DNA of 64,000 nucleotides from Hypericum androsaemum. Taxonomy: Eukaryota; Streptophyta; Magnoliopsida; Malpighiales; Hypericaceae. A program made the translations under genes and the position numbers. The stretch is taken from contig OZ023188.1 in the NCBI GenBank assembly GCA_963995505.1, positions 3,534,001-3,598,000 on the forward strand. The letters are read 5' to 3'. Below, piece by piece: positions 45,240-55,548 of the stretch; within the stretch, counting starts at the first letter, position 1; each line of letters begins with the position of its first letter. The notes beneath the pieces are model-generated. The model was given only the letters and a program-made list of their open reading frames with translations. It searched no databases and had not been told where the DNA came from.

Positions 45240-47875
45240 TCACAAAGATCCAATTTTTTCGAGTGAGCAGAAATGTACATTGATGTTGTTGAGAGCTTCC
45301 TGGTCAATTTGCAGAGTTGCTAATGATTTCTGAGACCGAAGATTCAAACCATCTCTAGGGCCCGAGTTAAGTGCAGCAGACGCTTCATCAGATGGCGTGC
45401 CATCTTTATTTTCTGCTATGCTAGAGCTGGCACGCTGACTGTAAAGCTGCACTTTCCTCTCCAGACACGATTTTAAGTCATCTTCATTCCGGGCTCTATT
45501 CAACTTGTCAATAAGATTATTTACCACTGAACTCCTCTCAGCCGGCAAGGTTTTGGCCCGTTTGCGGTTCTCTTCACCTTCATTTTGATCTTCTTCATCA
45601 CTGACATTGGCGACGTATTCAAATTTTTTAAGCTTCATCAATCCGTCATCAACAATCTGCTTGACTTTGTTCCTGACATTTTCACTTCTCAAAGGATTTG
45701 ACCTAAGTTTCCACTTCTGCCGTGAAACTATTTTGGTATCATTTTCTGTTGAAGTGTGCGCAGGGCTTGATGAAGCCAAACCCTCCTCGGTAGAGACTTC
45801 TAAATCAGCCAAACCCTCCTCGGTAGAGACTTCTAAATCAGCCAAGCCCTCCTCGGTAGAGACTTCTAAATCAGAAGTCGTGGAAAAAACCTCCTCAAGC
45901 GAGTTCACATTTTTCATGTACCTATGAAAAGCATCATTTTCCATTTCAATGTTCCTCTCATTGTACTCCCTTAATTTGGAAAACCTCCACTCGTTTATGG
46001 CTGCAGCTTCCTGGAACAGCTCCTTAGATCAGTACAAAGATATAGAGGCACAATGCAACAAGCATGATAATCTATTAATCTTTTAACAAAATCAAGCACC
46101 ATAAGTTGTTGGATTCTCATAAGGCACCTTTCGGGTTAATGGCTTCCTTGAACGAGTTGCAGCGTACAAAAGCTTGTAAGCATTGGCTTGTAATGGTTGC
46201 TTCGGTGAAGGTCTGTGAGAAACCCTGAACCACACAAAAGAAGCAAAATTTTCAAAATCAAAAGCTAAGGTCATAGAAAAAACAGCTGACCACGTAAGAC
46301 AAGCTCCTAAGGAACATAAGATACATGGATGTCAGATATATTTTTGGGAAAAGTCCACTTTAGTACCCTGTGGTATCGCCCAAAATCACTTTAGTACCCT
46401 GTGGTAAAAAACCGATCAATCGAGTCATACTTATTCCAATTAACATCAAAAAGGTCCTCGGGCAGCTGCCCGAACCCTGCCCGAACTACGTGGCCAGCCA
46501 CGTCACCAAATTTTGATGACGTGGCGCCACGTGGAGAGGAGGAGGAGGAGGAGGACGCGGGGAGGAGGAGGAGGACGCGGAGAGGAGGAGGAGGACGCGG
46601 AGGAGGAGGAGGAGGAGGAGGACGAGGAGGAGGGAAGGAGATGGATGTCCACGTGGCGCCACGTCATCAAAATTTGGTGACGTGGCTGGCCACGTAGTTC
46701 GGGCAGGGTTCGGACAGGTCCGGGCAGCTGCCCGAGGACCTTTTTGATGTTAATTGGAATAAGTATGACTCGATTGATCGGTTTTTTACCACAGGGTACT
46801 AAAGTGATTTTGGGCGATACCACAAGGTACTAAAGTGGACTTTTCCCTATATTTTTTTTGTATGTAAAAGTACATTTTTTACATCAATAAATGCACCTTG
46901 TTAGGATTTGAACCCTGGACCTCCATCAAATCATCCTACACCTTGTGCCTCTAGGGCAAGTGCACATGGAAGTCAGATTGCTATTCTAAATGGCTCATTG
47001 CAACAGGGAAGGAATCAAACATCATCATCTTCCCCACCTCAACACCCAAAACATTGTTATGCTGGAACTTACAGGCCAAAACAACCAGAAATTCAAATAG
47101 AAGAAACCTTTAACTCCGCCACGAAGAAGGGGCATAACAAAAAATAAGTTCCTCAAAGAGATCCACCAATTTAAGTCAGCTGATCGTCCATGTTACCGCA
47201 GATTAAATTGAAATTGCAAAAAGCACAAAGTTTCATGAACCAGTAGCAGAAGATGCAAAAGTTGAGATAGTGAAAATATGCCGATGAAACGAGAAACGCT
47301 CTAAAACCAAATACAGACGACTGCCAAGTAAAACACATGAGCAATGCAAATGGTAAACCCCCAAAACAGAGAGTCGGCAACAGCAAACCAAGAAGCAATC
47401 ATCTCACGATTAAACCATCCTATATGACATTCATTCTCACTTCCGATATCATGCTCTCACCGCACGCACTACACCTAACAGAACCAACCCCTAAAATATC
47501 TTACCAAGAGGAGGCGGCTCAGCCACGGGAGTGCTCGGCGGCTTTTCTATTGGCGCAGGAGGCAACTTCAACACTGCAACAGCACATTCCACACAGAAAT
47601 TAAACATAATCATGGCATCACACCGCGAGACGAAAAGACGAACACACCGTGGATATGGCAGGGCTTCTAAGCAGCAACCCTTGCAGCACTTGTGCGGGAG
47701 GGAAAATTTAGGGTTTTCACAAATTCCAATCTCTAGGGTTTCCTCCCTTATTCCTAAAATTCAAAAAGATAAAAGTGACCTGGAGCGACCCACGTTGCCA
47801 CATTGGATACACTTGGGCTTGTTGAAGGGTCTCCAACGCCGCCGGAGACGGAGAGGAGGCAGCCGCGGCCGCCAT
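45240..47875 (-). CDS. Uncharacterised plant protein, multi-exon, exon joins uncertain
   Basis: Likely pieces, minus strand: exon 1 47875-47780 (MAAAAASSPSPAALETLQQ..., 32 codons, donor CAG|GTCACT); a proline-rich exon about 47573-47505 (PPAPIEKPPSTPVAEPPP, donor G|GTAAGA); an exon from 46224 (VSHRPSPKQPLQANAYKLLY..., ending at AAG|GTGCCT or TATG|GTGCTT); and a long last exon from about 46023 to the stop at 45240 (ELFQEAAAINEWRFSKLREY...). The last exon encodes an acidic/basic, probably helical protein with three in-frame copies of an 11-residue repeat. Phases do not join cleanly between the second and third pieces, so an exon is missing or a border is wrong. The middle intron holds a Mutator-type insertion. 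I do not recognise the family; no function is proposed. Confidence 0.5.
45775..45873 (-). repeat. In-frame 33-bp tandem repeat, three copies
   Basis: Three nearly identical 33-bp units (45775-45807, 45808-45840, 45841-45873) encode DLEVSTEEGLA three times. The length is a multiple of three, so the frame is kept. Confidence 0.95.
46346..46847. mobile_element. Mutator-type non-autonomous element, copy 2, GGA core
   Basis: It has the same termini as the element at 10949 (GGGAAAAGTCCACTTTAG, CAGCTGCCCG, CCACGTCACCAAATTTTGAT). It is flanked by a perfect 9-bp target duplication TATATTTTT (46337-46345 and 46848-46856). Its purine core is only about 100 bp against about 490 bp in copy 1, which explains the length difference (502 against 908 bp). 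It lies within the span of the 45.2-47.9 kb gene. Confidence 0.88.
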
Positions 47876-47989
47876 CCGTTCTCGTCGGAACTTATTCCCT
47901 AATTTCCGGCCTTTAAATTTCGAGGGAATTTGGGATTTTAATCTTCCACGGCGTCGTTTCGGTGGATTTGGTTTCATTTTTGGTTACCA

Positions 47990-50900
47990 ATCGGCCTTTT
48001 AAGAAGTCGGCCCACGGAAGCCCACTAGGTTTTGTGCTGTTAGCTAATTGGACTTTGACGTAATAAAAGCATTTCACATGCTGTACCTTTTTCTATAATT
48101 TATGGATTTCAAATTTTGTTGCTCAAAAAAAATATTATAAGCAGGTTTGGTGCAAGGTCGGATTCGAAATCATACTTTTCCTTATCTTACTTTTTCTTAA
48201 TACTATGAGATGTTCGAACACTCAGCGAATCGACTAATCCAGATTTGAGCGATGTAATACTCAAAAAGTGAGAAAACTCTCTCATTAAATATTTAACACT
48301 ATTAAATTCTCAATCTCGAGATCTCTTGGATCTCCTAATCTTGTTTGATCTAATTATTTTACGTGTGGAGTTAGTAAAGAATTATATATATACATGGAAT
48401 CGCATCACCAACACGAAACATCCTCCAACTTTGGTGTTATTTGTATTGCTTAAAAAATAAGAATCTAGAAAATGATTTATTCTACTAATAAGTAATAATT
48501 CAAATGATATTTTTATTCGAATCTAAATTAATTGATCTAATATTTTAAAAAATGGTCCGACTAATCGTTCAAAAGAGCGGCCCTTTTACCCCTAAAAAGG
48601 CCTCTGTACGGACTGCGCAAAATTTGGTCGGACCGGGTGATTCTTACTGATTTTTGATTCAGACCGTCCAGTCTGACCATATTTTATCCAAATCAGCAAA
48701 AATTAAACAAAAAAGTCGTATCATATGTTCAATTTCTCTAAATCAACAAAGAAAAATTGAATTTATATATTATAAATTGGTTGATATTTCTAAAATGTGG
48801 ATTTTGAAACCTATATTTTAACTATTTAGTCTATATATTATTTGAATAATAATAAATTTTTAATAAAAACTGTTCGATGGTCGGACCTGAGGAACCGGAA
48901 AACGGACACAATCCGGCCCGTACCAAAATCCGTATTTTAAAACTATTGTAAAAGCAAAAAAAGGACACGGTGATTTGGATCAGACGCTGGTTGGACCACG
49001 TTGCTCACCTACTTGGGGGACAGACTTGACAAACAACGCACAAATTCCACACAAAAAAACAAACAAAGCACAAGCTGAAGCAAACCCCACTTGACATAAC
49101 GTATGAAGGCTTACGTCATCAAATTGATAGGTGAAAATGAGGCAAATAGGCAATGGTAGGTGCGGCGTGGGGCTAGTATGTGATATGTTTTTCTTTTGGA
49201 GCGCCGGCTTGACGATCTGATCTTACTTAAATAAGATCTATCGAGCCGAAAATATGAACGTACAATCTTAATGTCCACCTTAAATTTTTAAGTTAATTTT
49301 TAGGTAAAAAAATTTACACTTTGTAGCTAACAATGGGGTGGTAATGTAAACATGGAACATATTATATTTTTGTCACAGAGATTACCAGCAAATGTATGGA
49401 TTTTCTTGAAATGACAAATGTTTAGATGAATCGTTAACGATTATTTTATTTTAATAAAAAAATATTCGAGTCTGAACCGAGTAACAAACATTTTCCTAAC
49501 CACGGTCAACTAATTGTAGCAAGTCAACCATAGTTTCTAGACCTTTTTAACAAAAACATTTTACCAACTATTTGCCATTTCATTTTTTGTCGTGACTAAT
49601 TGACATGATAATTTGAGTGGGTTGCAAATGCCCATAGCCGGTTGTTTTTAGTGATCTTTTGTAGTCCAAGTGAGTGAACTGAATAGTCCGACTGGTTAAA
49701 TTATCATTCATGTCTGGTCCCGGATTGTTTTTGTTAGAACACTAATTTCATATATTGTAGTTTCAAGTTAAGTCCAAACTATAACATGTGCAATTTTCTA
49801 ATATTCGAATTTGAAACAATTTAAAACTTCTTCGTTTTTAAGCAACGGAATTCATGTCTGGTCCCGGACTGCGTTTATTAAAACATTGATTACATATATT
49901 GTAGTTTCAAGTTAATTCCAAACTATAACATGTACAATTTTTCTAATATTCGAATTTGAAATAATTTAAAAATCCTTCTGATTTTAAGCAACTAATTGAA
50001 CGAGTTGTTGGCGTCCTAGGAAAGCATTCCCATGGATAGACACTTCCTCCACCATCTGCCACCCCCAACTAGTGGCGGCGAATAAAGGGAAGAGATGTTT
50101 AAAACATGAACCAGGTGCATTCTCCCAATATCCAAATCCCTACAATACTCCACCACAGCCTCGCTTTCCCTATCTCATATCCCCCTACACACTTCTCCCT
50201 CTCCAACCCCCTTTTGGGCCCTACAATTTATTTGCAAAATTTCCCTACAGTTTTTTGGGTGGTGGAGAGAGGAATTTTTTTAATAAAAAAAAAATATAAT
50301 AGACTAATAAATTCCTGAAAATACTTTCTATCAGCTACTTGTATAAGGGTATATTTAAAGACTATACTTCGTGAGGAAAAAACGAAATTATAAAGATAGT
50401 AGAGATTTTACTTCGCGCAGCCGTGTGGACCATCCTGTCGGGGAGCCAACGCCCGCAACCCTGGTGACAGATGGATAAGATCCAACGGCTAAAAACTCCT
50501 ATGAAGACAACATTGGTTTGGCTTCATCCATTATTAGTTGTTATTCGGATATTTATTTAAATGTATGAATTCAAATATGAATTACCTCAATTTATAAATA
50601 TCATTTAGTTCTGAATAAAATTATATTCGTATATTTATAATTTAAATTTAAATTTATTATTAAGTGAAAATTTTCTTTTATCAATTAACTATGCTTTACT
50701 TAAAAAAAGTATGTGGCAGTTTTTTCATATCACAGGTATTTGAACATACTAATTAGATTAATTCAGATTCTTGTCACATAAATTTATTGAATAATAATAA
50801 AGATCTTTTAATAAAAAATTTACATCTTGTATTTCTAATGTTTCATATATGAAACTTCTCCGTTAAAATAGTGGATGGAAACCTCGGCTTGACGCGTTTG

Positions 50901-51100
50901 ACCCCGTTGACGTATATCTTTCATCCGTACGATTCTTCGGTCTCCCCCTTTCCGGTTTACTCCAGTTGAATCATTGGCAAAAATTTTGACGCGAGGTGAA
51001 TATTGAAAAGTATTCTGGCGGTTTGGATTTGGACGGTTGTTTTCTTCGGGAAGTAAGTAGATTCGTTTTGTCAACATTTTGGACGAGCTAAATATTGAAG
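47990..51100. other. Intergenic DNA, no supported gene
   Basis: AT-rich. Short frames near 50.1 kb and 50.9 kb lack domain signatures. It contains a 145-bp tandem duplication at 49705-49995. Confidence 0.6.
49705..49995. repeat. Tandem duplication, 2 x about 145 bp
   Basis: Units start at 49705 and 49850 (both ATTCATGTCTGGTCCCGGA). They share CATATATTGTAGTTTCAAGT and CTAATATTCGAATTTGAAA, with scattered substitutions, so this is an older duplication than the perfect one at 7 kb. Confidence 0.9.
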
Positions 51101-51120
51101 CACCTATTATCGATGGACTT

Positions 51121-51480
51121 TTTTTTAATAAGTAAATGTATATTATTCCTTAAAAAGATTCCAAAGAAGTTTACAGGAATTACAATCTTAATGAATCAGA
51201 TAGAACCTACCGAAATAGAATTTACGAGATAAATATTATCTAATTTCCTTGAAAACATGGAACCAAGCCAAAAAACTCACGAATCTTAAACGCCACAAAG
51301 GAAAATCAAAATCCACCTAACGACAAAGTCAAGGGGGATCAAAAGACCAAGAGTGAGAATGTCCACTGGCGGCCTCTTTAATTGAGCGGAGGATAAAAAA
51401 GGCATCCTCCTCCCAAGAAAAACCCGCCATGATAGCAAGACGTCACGCCTCGGTCGAAAGCTCTTCGCGAAGAGCATCCT
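51121..51480 (-). mobile_element. Short poly-A retrotransposed fragment (LINE tail or SINE)
   Basis: Flanking direct repeats CCTATTATCGATGGACTT (51103-51120) and CCTATTATTGATGGACTT (51481-51498) differ by one base. A run of T at the low-coordinate end is the A-tail on the minus strand. The 360-bp insert contains a 63-codon minus-strand frame without a recognised domain. Size and structure fit a severely 5'-truncated LINE or a SINE; I could not tell which. Confidence 0.75.
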
Positions 51481-51499
51481 CCTATTATTGATGGACTTT

Positions 51500-53598
51500 G
51501 TTCAAATTGGTAAAGACTTATATTTGTTTGATGAGTTATTAAGTTATAACTCATCAAACAAAATTTTACTTTTAAATAAGTGTTAAGACTCTAAATATAA
51601 AAATTACACAAATAAAATGTAGAACCATATTTTTCTCATTCTATTGACTCCTCCGAGGCTCCGACCAACAAGTCGGTCCGTTGGCCGTTGCGAAAATTGT
51701 TCAACGACCAACAATTGGAGATCTTCCCCTCAAAAAACAATTGGAGATCCGCCTGGTTAACGTTTTCGACCTCTACTTTATAAATATTTTTTTTGTTTGG
51801 TTATATTATAATTGTTGGGTTACACATGTGTTTCGTAATCTGGTTGGCCAACGAGGGTCTGGAATTTTTTTAAATATAGCAAGTTAACTTGGGTGGATGG
51901 ATAGATATTGGTCATTATGAAAGTTGTTGACGCCCTAGGGAAAACGGAAAGATAAATATAATCTAAATTAGTTGCATGAGTAATATAACATACATAAATT
52001 GACCATTCACATTGCTAAGTATAAGAATGGTGGATTAAATTATCTATCGAAAATCTATCAATATATTGAATTAAAATTTTGGATTCTAAGGAGTCTAAAT
52101 ATAGCATTTGTACAACTGCTTTGTGGAATGAGACTAGTATATGATCATTCATGATATTTTTCAAAATAGTACATTAGAGCCATCTAAATTATATACCAAT
52201 TGGTCCAGGGCTAGTCTAATTTTATTTTGAGTCCAGCTATGGTTAATGCAGAAATATTAAAAATTCCGTAGAAAGAACCTTAACTTATTTTATGGTCCAA
52301 TATGATCAGAAACAAACATATAGACTTCTAGAAGGGACCAATACCATTACCATCATTTGATAGGGATTTATTAGTTCTTCAGAGCTTTTAATTCTTCCTT
52401 TTTTTGAGAAATGGATTTTTTAATTAAAGTTCCTCCAACTTTTGAGCCTTTCTCTACTAAAATGGAAGAAGGGAAGGGACGGTGCTCCACGGAAGTGTAG
52501 TTTTTTTTTTTGAGTTGGTCATTAATTATGAATCGTGACTAGAGGACCATTTTTGAATATTTGGTTGCCCCTTGTAGGTTATCACATAATAATATCGGCA
52601 GAAGAAAAGTCCATCTTGACAACTATTTTTTCGGTGTGATCTACCGTTTAGATTAACTAGTGAGAGAAAATTTGTTCTACTCTAATTAGATATCGAATTT
52701 AAATTTTACAAAACATAGATGAATAATAATTGGAAGAATTTTGCCAATTTTTAAAAAATTTTCGAACTTAAAATTGAATTAGTCAATCCAATTAATCCAA
52801 TACTAATTAATTTAAAAAAAAACTATTTTGTCCATTGGATGCTCATGGCATGTTAAGATCATGGGGTCTCCACCGATTTGACCCAAATTCTAGAAACTTA
52901 GGTGTGCATCATAACTAAAACACGCAACCGGAAATCAGTCGGTGGACGTCGAGTACTGATCCAGTTTTTGTTTTGTTCGTCAGGATACAATTATTTGCTG
53001 ATGTAAATATTAGGGGATTGGTAAAATAAAATTCATTACATCCGATTCCATTTTTATCCAGTGATGAGACAACTTTTGGACATTCGTTTATTTTAACAGG
53101 TTACAATTTTAGTATCCGACTTTCCTCATACACAATGCAATTCTTTCTAAAATAATATTAATGGAACTAGAGAAAAATAGCATTTTGGAGGTTAATTTTT
53201 TTGCCACTAATAAATATACACCAAAATTTGCTTTGTCTATATATTAATGTCAAGCAATTTTTTTGGGTATCCAACGTTATTTAAGTATTATACTTGATTG
53301 ATGTATTTTTTATAACATACAACAATTATAAGTGCCATTTTAAAGACGATTCAAAAATATTGATGATGATGTAAAAACTATTAAACAAAGAATTTTAACA
53401 CAAACTATTATCTTATATTTTTTCCAAATTCATGAAGTACGACAAAATATATGCATTTATGTGAAATATTCACTTTGTAAACAAGTTGAGTAAGAATTTT
53501 GCAGTAAATTTTTTTGAAAAATATTAGTTACTAGGGTTGATATGTAAAATAGCATACCGCATAAACATATCGGTTGATATGTAAAATAGAATCACGTT
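51500..53598. other. Intergenic DNA, no supported gene
   Basis: AT-rich with no coding frames of note and no recognised repeat. Confidence 0.6.
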
Positions 53599-53801
53599 TC
53601 TAATTAGGAATAGAATCCTATTATGAGTCATATATGTTAAGACCATGTAAAGGTATGGGTTACATTGCATAGGACTCTACCATAGGACTCTACCTTTACA
53701 TGATCTAGGGTCAATACAAACGTAATAGGATTCTATATAGGACTCTACCTTTACATGATCTTAACATATATGACTCCTAATAGGATTCTATTCCTAATTA
53801 T
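53599..53801. repeat. Foldback element with internal repeats
   Basis: Left arm 53600-53655 and right arm 53746-53800 are near-perfect reverse complements (TAATTAGGAATAGAATCCTA at each end). The loop repeats ATAGGACTCTACC and CTTTACATGATCT, so it can fold in more than one way. No target duplication is obvious. It is probably a small MITE. Confidence 0.8.
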
Positions 53802-54212
53802 AGACGTCAGTCTCTACATGATATGATAGATAATTAAATTTTAACATCGCTCCAAACTAAAATTGAGATTCGGAACCGATAAATAATCAATGAGTGATTA
53901 AGATAGAAAATTTATATTGGACACACTTGCTTTTACGGCAAATTGGCTTTTGTCCTGACTATTGAGAATCTGTCTGTAGGCAATTTTGATTCGATAAAGG
54001 AAATATCGGGTCTAATAAATCGACTTCTGTTGTGTCCGTGACTGGATCTCACTAAAATCTATCCACACAACACGTTGAAGCTTTCCTTATTCATGCACAC
54101 TAACTAGACAGCGAGCCTTTTTTTTTGGATTTGGATTAGGGGGACTACATAAAAGCCATCCCCATGGTATGGACTAAATATGGACCTTTAGATTTGATCA
54201 AATTCTAAGGGC

Positions 54213-55548
54213 TCATTTCCTTGGATGAGAATGAACTGGCCTCTCCCGGTCAAGGATCTTTCCTTCGCTTGAAAGTTCTGGTTGATGTGGATCTTCCCCT
54301 CCTCCCGGGCTTCCGCATCCCACGCCCTGGTCGAGACCCTTGGCTTATTTCGTTCAAGTATGAACGGTTGCCAGAGTTCTGCTTCTTTTGTGGTCGCCTT
54401 GGCCATTCGGATCGCTTTTGCTCTATTGATGGTCCCATGGCCAGCTCCTGAGAAGTATGCAAGCAAAGGACCTTCCCTTTGGGCCATGGTTGAGAGCGAT
54501 TCCAAGACTTCCCCGCTCCTCTGGCCCTCGCCCGTTTGCTCCCCGGGCTTCTCCTCATCGTGGTTCTTCTCATTATGGTGTGACTCCATCTTGTCTTCTC
54601 CCACCTCCGACGTTGGCGGCCCTCCCGATTCAGGCAGAGACTCCTTCTTCCTTTACTCCGGTTCCCAGGTTGGGGAAGGAAAAGGTTGGAGAAAGCTCTC
54701 TCTCTTTGATGACGGACAAATTTACCCCTGGAAGGCTCCCTGTTCTTTCTCCAGTTGAGATCAAGGATAATTTGGTCTTCTCGTTATCAAGTGTCTCCCT
54801 CCAACCACTTGTCTCTTCAGGGTTAAATCCCAGCCATAGTGGCTTAATGATTTCGGGAGTCAGCCGTCCCACTCCCCCTGCCAAGTCAGTAATTATTTCA
54901 AATGGACTTTTGGGGCTTTCGATTTTGGGCTCTGATCCATCTGGTTCCTTTTCAACTGGTTTTGGATTCCAGAGGAAGAATAATATCCTTATTGATACGT
55001 CTCAAAAGGAATTTTCCACCCCCTCTCACCCAAGCCAGTTACTTCCACGTGGTCAAGCCTCTAGTTCAAAATTTTTACCCTCTCCCAATAACCAGAAACG
55101 TATTTTGCCTGTTTTCCTATCCTATCCCTCCACACAAACCCACTTTTCCAATCCTGATCCATCCCCAAAACGAAAATCCCCTCCTAACTCCAAGAACCCT
55201 AACTCCAAACCATCAAAAAAATCCAAGTTGACTTTTACTAACCCTAACCTTTTGTCTTCTCCTTTGGCTTCTTTTGTTTTGCAGGGTGTCCCTTTGGAGT
55301 TGTCTTTGGGTCCTCCCTTTTTGTCCTCTTCGGAGTCATTGGGTGGTTCCACGGTGGTGGCGCCTCCTACTTTGACCTCAGGCAAAGCTCCGAGGGGTCG
55401 GGGTCGATCTCGGACTAAGAAGGTGGCTCAGTTGCCTTCCTTTCCTATGGATTCCACCCTTTCCCACCAGATTGTCAATGTTGAGGTTTGCTCCTCTTCC
55501 GATCTCTTATCCCGGGAGACAGTTGCTCTGTCTCCCGAGCAGCCATGA
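54213..55548 (+). pseudogene. LINE ORF1 (gag-like, zinc knuckle), truncated and frameshifted
   Basis: The entry frame carries DENELASPGQGSF and a CCHC knuckle (CFFCGRLGHSDRFC, about 54372-54415). The frame then breaks, and the main body runs in another frame from about 54457 to a TGA at 55546 (363 codons). The change falls between 54430 and 54475, near PFGPWLRA. The C-terminal part is low in structure and rich in Ser/Pro, then basic (PRGRGRSRTKK near 55390). Such ORF1 proteins bind the element RNA. The true start was lost by 5' truncation. Confidence 0.85.

Noticed and set aside
46900..46920. Plus-strand GATTTGAACCCTG resembling a reversed tRNA B box
   Set aside because: No A box or cloverleaf at the right distance; also the case for GGGTTCGAACC near 40122.
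50072..50318. Two 70-75 codon proline-rich frames
   Set aside because: No start context, family or exon structure; they end in an A-rich tract.
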